From Candidatus Gallacutalibacter stercoravium (lineage in GTDB: Bacteria > Bacillota > Clostridia > Oscillospirales > Acutalibacteraceae): a stretch of DNA of 64,000 bases. The DNA is taken from assembly GCA_018716975.1 (NCBI GenBank), contig DVJE01000044.1:1-64000 (forward strand), read 5' to 3'. Under the pieces are notes generated by a model. It did not search any database and had not been told where the DNA came from. It saw only the letters and a list, made by a program, of their open reading frames with translations. A program made the translations under genes and the position numbers. Positions 45,584 to 54,694 of the stretch are shown here, piece after piece; position 1 is the first letter of the stretch, and every line of letters begins with the position of its first letter.

Positions 45584-47662
45584 ATGGAAAGAAGAGGCGT
45601 GGGGCGGTACATAACGTGTATCGCAATTTTGTTGGTGGTTTTTTCGCTGTTTGGCCTGCAACTGATCAACTGGCAGATTGTAAACGGCGCCGCCTACCGG
45701 GAGGTTGCCGACAAGAGTAGCAGTTATACGATTACCACCGAGCCTGCCCGCGGAGAAATATTGGATGTAAACGGCGTGGATTTGGCCATCAACATCACCG
45801 GCTATAAAATTGTTTTCGATATGCTGTATATGCCCGCAGAATCTCAAAACGATATTATTGTAAAAATGGTGGGCCTTATGGATCGGTTGGAACAGGAGTG
45901 GGTAGACGAGCTGCCCATTGTTGTTACCGAAGATGGGGGCTATGCCTTTGTAGAAGGGCAGGAGGACGAAATTGAGGCGTTGCGCTCTACGGCGCGGTTG
46001 CAGTCTTATGCCACAGCGGAGGATTGCATCAACCGTTTGGCCGCTGAGGATAATTACGACTGCGCGGAGTATTCCGTGCAGGAGAAACGGGATATCATCA
46101 GCGTGCGCTACAATATGGTGAAAACCGGTTATAACTACGAAACGCCCTATACCTTTGCTGAAAGCATTACCCAAGAGGCCGCTACCATTGTGATGGAAAA
46201 TAGTCAAAAGTTGCCCGGCGTTTCGGTGGAGGACGTGCCCACCCGCAAATATGTCAACGGCGCCATAGCTCCCAATATTGTGGGGTATATTGGTGCCATT
46301 GATGAAGATGAATATAACCAGAAGAAAGAAGAGGGCAAAGAATATGCGTTGAATGCCAAAATTGGCAAAAGCGGTATTGAACTGGCCTATGAAGATCAGC
46401 TGCGGGGAACAGAAGGTTCCCGCACAGTGGAGCGAAGCCCCGACGGCAGCGTTATCAGTGAAACCGAGAATACCCCTGCGGTGGCAGGGAATACCGTTTA
46501 TCTTACGATAGACGCCCGTTTGCAGCAGGTGGCCTCTGAGGCGCTGCGGGCCAGTGTAGAGGCCGCGCGCAAAACCAACCCCGACAACACGATATCGGGT
46601 GCGGTTGTGGCTTTAAACGTAAAGGATTTTTCGGTGCTATGCGCCCAAAGCTACCCATCGTATGATATGGGTTTGTTTATGGAAGACGACGACTATAGGC
46701 AGCAGATTCTTTCGGATGACGTTAATTCCCCCATGTATGACCGCGTTTTTATGGGCGGTTACGCGCCCGGCTCTATTATGAAGCCGGCGGTGGCGTTGGC
46801 AGCGCTGCAAGAGGGCGCCATAAACGCCAACACCACTTTTAACTGCACCGGCGCCCTTACCGATTTTGGCCCCCAATATGTAACCCGCTGTATGCACGTG
46901 CACGGCAATGTAAGCTTGCTGGAAGCGATGGCGGGCTCGTGCAACGTGTATTTTATGCGCACCGGCCTCGCTACAGGCATCACCAACCTAAACAATTACC
47001 AGCGCCGCCTGGGCTTTGGGGTGCCTACCGGCGTAGAGATTGCGGAATACACCGGCATTCTGGCCGGGCCCGACGAGCGGGATCCCTGGCTGGACGGTAA
47101 CACAGTGCAGGCGTCAATCGGCCAGTCGGACGATGCGCTTACCCCCATACAGATGGCTACCTATTGCGCCACCATCGCCAACGACGGTGTGCGCTTGCGC
47201 ACCCATTTGGTGAGCAAGGTTACTGACTACAGCCGCCAGAATGTGCTGGAGGAATACAATGCCGATAATATTGAAGTAATGGCGGATGCCGGAATATCCC
47301 CTGAAAATATGCAGCTGGTGCAAGAGAGCATGCGCAATGTTATCACCAGCCCTTCGGGTACTGCTTATTCTTATTTTCAGAATTACGGCGTAGCGGTGGC
47401 GGCAAAAACCGGTACGGCAGAAAATACCGGTGGCGACCACACTACCTTTATGGCCTACGCGCCCTATGACGATCCAGAAATCGCCGTGGCGGTTATTATT
47501 GAGCACGGTGAGCGGGGCACTTATTCCTCGTCGGTGGCAAAAGCGATTTTTGACGCCTATTTTGGCTTTACAGAAATGCCCGAGATACCCGAAACCAACC
47601 CGGATGGAACCGTAGGCGGCGACGCCTCTTCCGCTGCTGCAGACAGCAGCGCAGCGCAATAA
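45584..47662 (+). CDS. mrdA: penicillin-binding protein 2 (class B transpeptidase)
   Basis: The start is ATG 45584, eight bases after AAGGAG, giving 692 residues. A membrane helix (about 10-30) is followed by the pedestal domain with its EPARGEILDVNGVDLA motif, then the transpeptidase. Catalytic motifs are Ser397-IMK (APGSIMKP), Ser452-Cys-Asn and Lys608-Thr-Gly (AAKTGTAE). This is the elongation-specific transpeptidase that crosslinks new peptidoglycan, and with SEDS partner RodA forms the elongasome. rodA is not in the window. The C-terminus ends in a Ser/Ala-rich tail similar to MreC's, which is unusual but shared between neighbours. Confidence 0.95.
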   Translation: MERRGVGRYITCIAILLVVFSLFGLQLINWQIVNGAAYREVADKSSSYTITTEPARGEILDVNGVDLAINITGYKIVFDMLYMPAESQNDIIVKMVGLMDRLEQEWVDELPIVVTEDGGYAFVEGQEDEIEALRSTARLQSYATAEDCINRLAAEDNYDCAEYSVQEKRDIISVRYNMVKTGYNYETPYTFAESITQEAATIVMENSQKLPGVSVEDVPTRKYVNGAIAPNIVGYIGAIDEDEYNQKKEEGKEYALNAKIGKSGIELAYEDQLRGTEGSRTVERSPDGSVISETENTPAVAGNTVYLTIDARLQQVASEALRASVEAARKTNPDNTISGAVVALNVKDFSVLCAQSYPSYDMGLFMEDDDYRQQILSDDVNSPMYDRVFMGGYAPGSIMKPAVALAALQEGAINANTTFNCTGALTDFGPQYVTRCMHVHGNVSLLEAMAGSCNVYFMRTGLATGITNLNNYQRRLGFGVPTGVEIAEYTGILAGPDERDPWLDGNTVQASIGQSDDALTPIQMATYCATIANDGVRLRTHLVSKVTDYSRQNVLEEYNADNIEVMADAGISPENMQLVQESMRNVITSPSGTAYSYFQNYGVAVAAKTGTAENTGGDHTTFMAYAPYDDPEIAVAVIIEHGERGTYSSSVAKAIFDAYFGFTEMPEIPETNPDGTVGGDASSAAADSSAAQ

Positions 47663-47757
47663 AACAGCTGCAAAGCGGGCAAAGTGACAAAAACCGGCTG
47701 GTTTTGCATAGCGTGGAAAATATTTGGGATAATATTCTAAAAAAATCAAAAAACATT

Positions 47758-47786
47758 TTGACTATTGTGGACTCTTATGGTAGTAT
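47758..47786 (+). promoter_or_regulatory. promoter of the minD-mgsA unit
   Basis: TTGACT (47758-47763), a 17-base spacer and TAGTAT (47781-47786) lie 20 bases before the start at 47807. It gives minD-mgsA an initiation point separate from the mre promoter. Confidence 0.72.
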
Positions 47787-47806
47787 GAGAAGTGAGGTAG
47801 CAGAAC

Positions 47807-48550
47807 ATGGGGCAAACAGCCGTTATCGTATCAGGAAAAGGCGGCGTGGGTAAATCTACTGTTTCGGTAGGGTTAGCCGCTGCGCTGTGCCGCCGCGGGC
47901 GGCGCGTATTGCTGGTGGATGGCGACGCCGGGTTACGCGGCCTGGATTATTTGCTGGGCGTGACGCAAGATTTGGTGTTTGATTTGGCCGATGCTGTTAG
48001 CGGTGCTTGCGAACCCATGAAAGCGGTTTATCCGTGCCCTGCACCCGGCGGAGAAAGGCTGTTCCTTTTGCCTGCACCCGCGCAAGAAGAGGATTGTGTT
48101 AGCCCCCAGGTGATGTGCCAACTGGTGGGGGCGCTGCAAAAACTGTTTGACTTTGTGCTTATCGATGGGCCCGCTGGTTTGGGTAGGGCTTTTCGGGCGG
48201 CCGTGGCGCCTGCTGGGCAGGCCTTGGTGGTGGTTACCCCCGAGGGTTTGTCGGTAAGAGGGGGCGAACGAGCCAGCCAGGCACTGCGTCAAGCTGGCGT
48301 TGAGAAGCAGAGGCTTATCATCAATCAGTTCGATAAAGCGTTGTTTCGCCGTCAGGGCCAGTTCCCTGATTTAGACGCGGTTATTGATGCCTGTGGCGTT
48401 CAGCTGGGGGCGGTCATACCGCAGGATGGGCAGATGGTGGCTGGCATGGCACAAGGGCGGCTGCCGGCGGGTAGATCCCCGGCGGTGCAGGCGTTTGATC
48501 GTTTGGCTGCCCGCATGGAAGGGGAACGGGTTGCGTTACCCCAATTTTAA
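47807..48550 (+). CDS. minD: MinD/ParA-like septum-site ATPase
   Basis: A 247-residue P-loop ATPase with the deviant Walker A GKGGVGKSTVS, the VLLVDGDAGLRGLDYLLG switch region and FDFVLIDGPAG as Walker B. The fit to MinD is good in the first 150 residues. The usual C-terminal amphipathic membrane-targeting helix is not evident: the end is VQAFDRLAARMEGERVALPQF. No minC or minE is nearby, so the division role is inferred from the position beside the mre genes. Downstream is mgsA, the arrangement common in clostridia. The symbol is by family. Confidence 0.8.
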   Translation: MGQTAVIVSGKGGVGKSTVSVGLAAALCRRGRRVLLVDGDAGLRGLDYLLGVTQDLVFDLADAVSGACEPMKAVYPCPAPGGERLFLLPAPAQEEDCVSPQVMCQLVGALQKLFDFVLIDGPAGLGRAFRAAVAPAGQALVVVTPEGLSVRGGERASQALRQAGVEKQRLIINQFDKALFRRQGQFPDLDAVIDACGVQLGAVIPQDGQMVAGMAQGRLPAGRSPAVQAFDRLAARMEGERVALPQF

Positions 48551-48656
48551 TCGTCGTTCCAGTCCGGTTTCAACATATACGCATACGTCTTGCTAAACGG
48601 AACCTGTATCAATATGGCATACGATGAGCCACGTACAAATCATAGGAGGGAAGTAT

Positions 48657-49061
48657 ATGAACATCGCCTTGATAGCACACGACGCAAAAAAAGAATTGAT
48701 GGTGCAGTTCTGCATTGCATATTGCGGAATTTTGAGCCGCCATACCCTCTGCTCCACCGGGACCACGGGCAAGATGGTTTCGGAAGCTACCGGATTGGAA
48801 ATACAAAAGTTCTTAAGCGGCTCTCAAGGGGGCGATCAGCAAATTGCGGCCCGTATCGCCTGCAATGAAGTGGATTTGCTCATCTTCTTCCGCGATCCCC
48901 TAAGCCCCAAACCTCATGAGCCCAACGACATGAATTTGCTGCGCCTGTGCGATATGCACAACATCCCGGTGGCTACCAATATGGCCACAGGCGAGGTGCT
49001 GATCCACGGATTGGAGCGCGGCGATTTGGATTGGAGAAACATATTAAACCCTAAGGGTTGA
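48657..49061 (+). CDS. mgsA: methylglyoxal synthase
   Basis: A 134-residue enzyme starting at ATG 48657, six bases after AGGAGGG. Visible are ALIAHDAKK with the active-site His, the STGTTG phosphate loop, [10 protein letters not shown] with the catalytic Asp, FFRDPL and PHEPND, each a conserved catalytic or substrate residue set. It makes methylglyoxal and phosphate from dihydroxyacetone phosphate, a bypass of lower glycolysis. In the same unit as minD. A product-side lactaldehyde reductase (fucO-like) also lies in this window but far away. Confidence 0.95.
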   Translation: MNIALIAHDAKKELMVQFCIAYCGILSRHTLCSTGTTGKMVSEATGLEIQKFLSGSQGGDQQIAARIACNEVDLLIFFRDPLSPKPHEPNDMNLLRLCDMHNIPVATNMATGEVLIHGLERGDLDWRNILNPKG

Positions 49062-49109
49062 CCCCTTGCCGTTGTGCGGTAGGGCGTTGGTATTAACCAG
49101 GGGTTGAAT

Positions 49110-49360
49110 GATAAAAAGCGTTGATCGGGAAGAGTATGCTGTGACCCGCCCAGAGAGGGGGCGCGGGGCCGACGCCTCGCTGTAAGCGCCCCTGCATAAG
49201 GCCGCAGGCAGAAGACACCCGTGAGCAAAGGCCGCCTATTTTTAGGAAGGCTCTTCGGTTTGCCTCCGTTATCGGGTGTAAAGAGGGGAGCGTATGCTCC
49301 CAAAAAGGGTGGCACCGCGAGGATCTCCCTCGTCCCTTTGTGGGACGGGGGAGTTTTTTT
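49110..49360 (+). promoter_or_regulatory. T-box leader, aligned specifier GAC (Asp)
   Basis: Classic T-box elements appear in order: AGAGTA (49131-49136), a stem I whose distal arm has AGAGAG and a GGGGC/GCCCC stem, then AGAAGACACCCGTGAGCAA, whose alignment to the usual GAA-codon-x6-GAGCAA places GAC at 49214-49216. The T-box GGGTGGCACCGCG (49307-49319) leads to the terminator CTCCCTCGTCCC/GGGACGGGGGAG (49325-49353) and seven T residues. GAC would make tRNA-Asp the ligand, so uncharged tRNA-Asp would open transcription of hisS, two serine hydrolases and aspS. Confidence 0.9.
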
Positions 49361-49469
49361 GTTTTGCTGTTTTGTGCCAATCGCTTTTTATGCCTAGTGC
49401 GCCCTATAAACGGTGCAGTTTTTTGCATTATAGAAATAAAACAGAGAGTGAATAGAAAGGATGAATCAC

Positions 49470-50771
49470 ATGGCGTTGATTGTAAAATCGCCCCGAGGGA
49501 CCCAGGATATGCTGCCCAAGGAGGCTTACCGCTGGCACTTGGTAGAGGAGGTTATGCGCCGGGCGGCCAAGTCTTATGGTTTTCGCGAGATACGCACCCC
49601 GGTGTTTGAAGATACCCGCCTGTTCCAGCGTTCCGTGGGAGAAACCACCGACGTAGTGCAAAAGGAGATGTATACCTTTGACACCAAGGGGGGCGATAGC
49701 ATCACCCTGCGCCCTGAAGGTACGGCCGGCGCGGCCCGGGCCATGCTGGAGCACGGCCTTTATAACGACGGGTTGCCGGTAAAGGCCTACTATTTCACCT
49801 CCTGCTACCGCTATGAAAAACCCCAGGCGGGCAGACTACGGGAGTTTCATCAGTTTGGCGTTGAAACCTTCGGCGCCCCCCAGCCCGCCGCCGACGCGGA
49901 GATCATCGCCCTGGCGAAGTCGGTGTTCGACAGCCTGGGCCTAACCGGCATTTCGTTGGAGATAAACTCCATCGGTTGCCCTGCTTGCCGTGCCAAATAC
50001 CACGAGGCGCTCAAAGCTTATTTTGAAGCTTACCGGGATCAGCTGTGCGAAACCTGCCTGGGACGGCTGGAGCGCAACCCCATGCGTATTCTTGACTGTA
50101 AAAGTCCTGTTTGCTCCCAAATTGCCCAAGGCGCTCCGGTTATGCTGGATTATCTATGTGATGACTGCCGCGCGCACTTTGAGGCGGTCAAGGGGTACCT
50201 GCAAGCTGCCGGCATTGATTATACCGTGAATCCCCACATTGTGCGCGGTTTGGATTATTACACCCGCACGGTGTTTGAGTTTGTTTCCAATCAAATAGGC
50301 GCCCAGGGCACTGTGTGCGGCGGCGGCCGGTACGATGGTTTAATCAAAGAGCTGGGCGGCCCCGATATGCCATCGCTGGGCTTTGGCCTGGGGATTGAAC
50401 GCCTGCTTTTGCTGCTGGATGCGCAAGACGGCTTTGCCTCCTGCACGCCGCCCACCTGCGATATCTATGTGGCCGGGTTGGGAGAAAAAGCGCAAACCGA
50501 GGCGTTTCGCCTGATTGAACAGTTGCGCAGCTATTCCATCGCCGCTGAGGGGGATTTGGCAGGCCGCAGCTTGAAAGCGCAGATGAAGTATGCCGATAAG
50601 ATCGGCGCCAAATTCACTTTGGTGTTGGGCGATAGCGAGTTGGAGGCCCAGCAAGCCAAAATCAAAAATATGGCCACCGGCGAGCAGACGGATATTACTT
50701 TAGGCGAGGGATTCGCCCAGCAGGCGGCGGATTTGCTGCTGACACATACCTGTGCTCCTGCCGGGCTGTAA
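49470..50771 (+). CDS. hisS: histidyl-tRNA synthetase
   Basis: The start ATG 49470 is nine bases after AGAAAGG; ATG 49461 is in frame but crowded. The product has 433 residues. It is a class II synthetase with motif 1 in the first 80 residues, motif 2 CYRYEKPQAGRLREFHQFG, the His-specific RGLDYYTRTVFE, motif 3 GLGIERLLLLL and the C-terminal anticodon-binding alpha/beta domain ending GFAQQAADLLL. It charges tRNA-His. It is the first gene after the T-box. Confidence 0.97.
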   Translation: MALIVKSPRGTQDMLPKEAYRWHLVEEVMRRAAKSYGFREIRTPVFEDTRLFQRSVGETTDVVQKEMYTFDTKGGDSITLRPEGTAGAARAMLEHGLYNDGLPVKAYYFTSCYRYEKPQAGRLREFHQFGVETFGAPQPAADAEIIALAKSVFDSLGLTGISLEINSIGCPACRAKYHEALKAYFEAYRDQLCETCLGRLERNPMRILDCKSPVCSQIAQGAPVMLDYLCDDCRAHFEAVKGYLQAAGIDYTVNPHIVRGLDYYTRTVFEFVSNQIGAQGTVCGGGRYDGLIKELGGPDMPSLGFGLGIERLLLLLDAQDGFASCTPPTCDIYVAGLGEKAQTEAFRLIEQLRSYSIAAEGDLAGRSLKAQMKYADKIGAKFTLVLGDSELEAQQAKIKNMATGEQTDITLGEGFAQQAADLLLTHTCAPAGL

Positions 50772-50807
50772 TAGAGCGATAGATAGACGATAGAAAGGGG
50801 AATAGCC

Positions 50808-51731
50808 ATGCTCAACGAATCGTTATTCAACCGCTTTCGTGAAACCGTAGCCCAGCAACAGCTGGGAGTTTACGGGGTGCATGTATACCAGGAGGGGCGG
50901 GGCACAGTGGCCCACCGCTGGCGTAGCGACGACAGAACCTGCCTGTACTCAGCCTCCAAAACCTTTGCCGCGCTGGCGGTGGGGATTTGCCAGGAGGAAG
51001 GGCGGCTGTCGATTGAGGATAAGGCGCTGGATTTCTTTCCGCAATATCGGGATATTGCCTCTGCGGGCAGTGAAGATATTACTTTGCGGGATTTGCTGCA
51101 CATGTGTTCCGGCAAGCTTTTTTCTATGTTTGATGTGCCTTGGGATTCGCCGGTGCTGCGGCAAACCGACTGGGCTGAGCTGTTCTTCCGCCTGCATGTA
51201 ACCGCCAAACCCGGCACCCATTTTTGGTATTCCAACCCCAGTACTTATCTATTGGGCCGGGTGGTGGAATGCGTAACAGGGCAAAATTTACGGGATTACG
51301 CCAAACCCCGGCTGTTTGATAAGTTGAATATTTTTAATCCTCAGTGGCACACCTGCCCCCAGGGCCACACCCTGAGCTATAGCGGACTGTATCTCACCAC
51401 CGAGGAGCTTTCGCGCCTGGGGAGGCTGCTGCTGGATGGCGGCGTGTACGAGGGCAAACAAGTGGTAAACGCGGCGTTTGTACAGGCGCTGCACGAGGAT
51501 ATTGTAGACAGCAACCCCGATAACGGCTCTGATCCCGAGGGTGCCGTGGGTTATGGCTATCAAGTTTGGCGCTGCCGCCGGGAGGGATCCTACCGGGCAG
51601 ACGGCTCTTATGGCCAATACAGCATTGTGGTGCCCGACAAGCGGGCGGTGGTTACCATTACGGGCCATCGGAATTCCCTGTGGCTGGATACGGTGCGGGC
51701 GGCCTTTTCCGACATTGTGGAGCTGCTGTAA
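50808..51731 (+). CDS. serine hydrolase, beta-lactamase/CubicO type (copy 1)
   Basis: A 307-residue serine beta-lactamase-like hydrolase. The nucleophile motif SASK (YSASKTF) fits S-x-x-K and Y-S-N at FWYSNP fits Y-x-N. Near the C-terminus GSYGQYSIVV and the following VV-rich strand occupy the HxG/KTG place without a clear KTG. It has no signal peptide, so it is cytoplasmic, unlike most relatives. It lies 36 bases after hisS, and a second copy follows at 51788. Substrate unknown; a role in hydrolysing a tRNA-linked, D-amino-acid or peptide ester is conceivable but not shown. Confidence 0.85.
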   Translation: MLNESLFNRFRETVAQQQLGVYGVHVYQEGRGTVAHRWRSDDRTCLYSASKTFAALAVGICQEEGRLSIEDKALDFFPQYRDIASAGSEDITLRDLLHMCSGKLFSMFDVPWDSPVLRQTDWAELFFRLHVTAKPGTHFWYSNPSTYLLGRVVECVTGQNLRDYAKPRLFDKLNIFNPQWHTCPQGHTLSYSGLYLTTEELSRLGRLLLDGGVYEGKQVVNAAFVQALHEDIVDSNPDNGSDPEGAVGYGYQVWRCRREGSYRADGSYGQYSIVVPDKRAVVTITGHRNSLWLDTVRAAFSDIVELL

Positions 51732-51787
51732 GGGGCGTTTCTTGTAAACACAGACGCAAAAATAAAAGAATATAGGAGGGTATCTTG

Positions 51788-52714
51788 ATGCTTACCAATT
51801 CTTTGTTTGACCGGTTCCGTCTCACCGTGGCGGAAAAGAACCTGCATATTTACGGCATACACGTCTATCAAGAAGGGCAGGGCACAGTAACCCACCGCTG
51901 GCGCACCGATGACCCGGTGAACCTGTATTCGGCCTCCAAGGCCTTTACCTCTATGGCGGTGGGCATCTGCCAAGACGAGGGGCGCTTGCAGCTCAGCGAC
52001 AAGGTGCTGGACTTCTTTCCCGAGTATAAAGATGTGGCGGCCTATGGTAGTGAAGAGGCCACCATCCGCGACGTGCTGCACATGGCCCCCGGCAAGGTAT
52101 TCGATATGTTCGAGTACGAGGGGATCTCAAAGGAAGACATCCTCAACAAAGACTGGGCGGAACTTTACTTCCGCTTGCCGGTCACAAAAAAACCGGGCGA
52201 ATATTTTTATTACTGCAACCCCTGCACCTATGTGCTGGGCCGCATTGTGGAAAAGGTAAGCGGTGAAAAGCTGCGGGATTACCTGGTGCCCCGCCTGTTT
52301 ACTCCCTTTGAAATTTATAATCCCCAGTGGCACACCTGCCCCCAAGGCCATACCGAGGGCTACAGCGGGCTATATCTGCGCACCGAGGAGCTGGCGCGCC
52401 TGGGCCGCATGATGCTGGACGGCGGTATTTACAATGGCAAGCGCATTGTCAGCGCGGAATATATCAAGGCCGCCTCCACCGATATGATCTCCACCCACGG
52501 GTGGAACAACGCCGATCCGGAAAACAACTCGGGTTACGGCTATCAGCTGTGGGGCTGCTCCCGCGAGGGGGTCTATCGGGCCGACGGGGCCTACGGTCAA
52601 TACACCATTGTGGTGCCCGACAAAAAAGCCGTGGTCACCCTTAACTGCCACCAGGAAACCAACGGCATGGATGTGATCCGCGCCGTGCTGGGCGATATTG
52701 TGGCACTACTATAA
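51788..52714 (+). CDS. serine hydrolase, beta-lactamase/CubicO type (copy 2)
   Basis: A 308-residue paralogue of the preceding gene, starting at ATG 51788 seven bases after AGGAGGG. S-x-x-K is again YSASKAF; the Y-x-N site is YYCNP, with Cys in the middle where copy 1 has Ser. The GAYGQYTIVV block matches GSYGQYSIVV in copy 1. It is also without a signal peptide. The two proteins are clearly homologous from end to end, implying a tandem duplication followed by divergence. It lies 79 bases before aspS. Both sit inside the T-box-led operon, so all four genes are probably controlled together. Confidence 0.85.
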   Translation: MLTNSLFDRFRLTVAEKNLHIYGIHVYQEGQGTVTHRWRTDDPVNLYSASKAFTSMAVGICQDEGRLQLSDKVLDFFPEYKDVAAYGSEEATIRDVLHMAPGKVFDMFEYEGISKEDILNKDWAELYFRLPVTKKPGEYFYYCNPCTYVLGRIVEKVSGEKLRDYLVPRLFTPFEIYNPQWHTCPQGHTEGYSGLYLRTEELARLGRMMLDGGIYNGKRIVSAEYIKAASTDMISTHGWNNADPENNSGYGYQLWGCSREGVYRADGAYGQYTIVVPDKKAVVTLNCHQETNGMDVIRAVLGDIVALL

Positions 52715-52793
52715 GCTACTGTAAAAATATGAAAAGAGAATCCCGCGCCGGTTTTCCGGCAAGGGTAGGAATCTGGAAAGGATGAAATTCGTT

Positions 52794-54602
52794 ATGGCGG
52801 AAACCATGAAGGGCTTGCAGCGCACCCACTATTGCGGCGTGCTGCGGGCCGGTGACGAGGGCAAAGAGGTTGTTGTTTGCGGCTGGGTGCAGCGGCAACG
52901 GGATTTGGGGCAGCTTATCTTTATCGATCTGCGCGACCGCACCGGTATTGTGCAGCTGGCCTTTGACGACGGCACCGACCGCGAGGTATTTGACAAAGCT
53001 TTTGCCGCCCGGGCGGAATTTGTGTTGGCGGCCCGAGGCGTTGTGCGGGAGCGTTCCTCCAAAAACCCGGATCTGCCCACCGGCGATATTGAAATTGCGG
53101 TAAGCGAGCTGCGCGTGTTGGCAAAATCAGAAACGCCCCCCTTTGAGATCGTGGAGGATTCCAACGTAAAAGAAGATCTGCGCCTGAAATACCGCTATTT
53201 GGATTTGCGCCGGCCGGATTTGCAGGGCAGGCTGCTGGCGCGCCACCGCATTGTGAAAGCCACCCGAGACTATTTTGACAACAACAGCTTTATCGAAATA
53301 GAAACCCCCAACCTGATTAAATCCACGCCGGAGGGCGCGCGAGACTATTTGGTGCCCTCCCGTGTGTTCCCAGGCAGCTTTTTCGCGCTGCCCCAGTCGC
53401 CGCAGCTGTATAAGCAGCTGACGATGTTGGCGGGCTTTGACCGGTATATGCAAATCGCCCGTTGTTTCCGCGATGAAGACCTGCGGGCCGACCGGCAGCC
53501 GGAGTTTACCCAGATCGACTTTGAAATGTCCTTTGTGTCGCAAGAGGACGTCATGGCCATTGCCGAAGGTTTGGTTAAGCAGCTTTACCGCCAAGTGTTA
53601 AATGTTGAGATTGAAACCCCATTGCCCTGCATGACCTATGCGGAAGGTATGGAGCGGTTTGGCTCCGATAAGCCGGATCTGCGTTTCGGCATGGAGCTGC
53701 ACAATCTGGCAGAGGCTTTGCAGAATACCCAGTTTCGCGTATTCGCCGGCGCTTTGGCCCAAGGCGGCAGCGTGCGGGGCATCAATGTAAAAGGTGGGGC
53801 CGAAAAGACCCCTCGCAAGGAGATCGATAAGCTCACCGAATGGGTTAAGGCTTACGGCGCCAAGGGATTGGCATGGACGCGGCTCAACGCCGACGGAAGC
53901 GCCTCTTCTTCTTATGAAAAGTTCCTCTCTGAGGAGGAGTGCGCCGGTGTGCGCGCCGCGCTGGATGCCCAGCCGGGGGATCTGCTGCTGCTGGTAGCCG
54001 ACGCCGACGCCCAGGTGGTGTTCGATGCGCTGGGCGCCCTTCGCTGCGAAATGGCGGCCCGCATGGGCATTATCGACGAAAGCCGGCCCAACCTGCTGTG
54101 GATCACCGACTTCCCGCTGTTTGAGTACGACAAGGAGGAGCAACGCTATGTAGCCAAGCACCATCCTTTTACCAGCCCCAACCCAGAAGATGTGGATAAG
54201 CTGGAAAGCGATCCCGGCAGCGTGCGCGCCCAGGCCTACGATATGATCCTAAACGGCAACGAGGTAGGCGGCGGATCGGTTCGTATCAACGATCCCGCTT
54301 TGCAGCAGCGTATGTTTAAGGCGCTGGGCTTTACCCCTGAGCGGGCCCAAGCTCAGTTTGGCTTTTTGATCGACGCCTTCCGCTACGGTGCGCCGCCCCA
54401 TGCGGGCATGGCCTTTGGCTTGGATCGGTTGGTGATGTTGATGCTTGGCAGCGAAAGTATTCGGGATGTTATTGCCTTCCCCAAGGTGGCAAGCTCCGGA
54501 GAACTGATGACCAATTCTCCCGCGCCGGTGGATGAGAAACAGCTGCGCGAGCTGGGCATTGCCCTGGCCGCGCCGGAGGCTGAAAACACCGCCGACGAAT
54601 AA
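52794..54602 (+). CDS. aspS: aspartyl-tRNA synthetase, bacterial type
   Basis: The start is probably ATG 52794 (ATG 52782 overlaps the GGAAAGG ribosome site; ATG 52806 is a third option), giving 602 residues. The N-terminal OB-fold anticodon domain begins RTHYCGVLRAGDEGKEVVV. Motif 2 lies in CFRDEDLRADRQPEFTQID, the inserted GAD domain is in the middle third, and motif 3 is GMAFGLDRLVMLMLG. The GAD insertion and length are typical of bacterial AspRS. It charges tRNA-Asp, matching the GAC specifier of the leader. Confidence 0.97.
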   Translation: MAETMKGLQRTHYCGVLRAGDEGKEVVVCGWVQRQRDLGQLIFIDLRDRTGIVQLAFDDGTDREVFDKAFAARAEFVLAARGVVRERSSKNPDLPTGDIEIAVSELRVLAKSETPPFEIVEDSNVKEDLRLKYRYLDLRRPDLQGRLLARHRIVKATRDYFDNNSFIEIETPNLIKSTPEGARDYLVPSRVFPGSFFALPQSPQLYKQLTMLAGFDRYMQIARCFRDEDLRADRQPEFTQIDFEMSFVSQEDVMAIAEGLVKQLYRQVLNVEIETPLPCMTYAEGMERFGSDKPDLRFGMELHNLAEALQNTQFRVFAGALAQGGSVRGINVKGGAEKTPRKEIDKLTEWVKAYGAKGLAWTRLNADGSASSSYEKFLSEEECAGVRAALDAQPGDLLLLVADADAQVVFDALGALRCEMAARMGIIDESRPNLLWITDFPLFEYDKEEQRYVAKHHPFTSPNPEDVDKLESDPGSVRAQAYDMILNGNEVGGGSVRINDPALQQRMFKALGFTPERAQAQFGFLIDAFRYGAPPHAGMAFGLDRLVMLMLGSESIRDVIAFPKVASSGELMTNSPAPVDEKQLRELGIALAAPEAENTADE

Positions 54603-54616
54603 GGCCCTGTGCACCA

Positions 54617-54639
54617 AAGCCCCGCCTTGTGCGGGGCTT
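54617..54639 (+). terminator. short terminator-like hairpin
   Basis: AAGCCCCGC and GCGGGGCTT form a perfect 9-bp stem with a 5-base loop after aspS. The T tract is poor (GCTGTAT), so read-through is likely. Confidence 0.55.
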
Positions 54640-54694
54640 GCTGTATCGGGGTGTTATGTGTTATCATAGGCGGGTAAAGGGGGCATAGGGGCGT

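Noticed and set aside
49110-49360. A His specifier for the T-box, suggested by the first gene being hisS
   Set aside because: A CAT occurs in GCATAAG upstream but is in the wrong place relative to the GAGCAA landmark; GAC fits the spacing.
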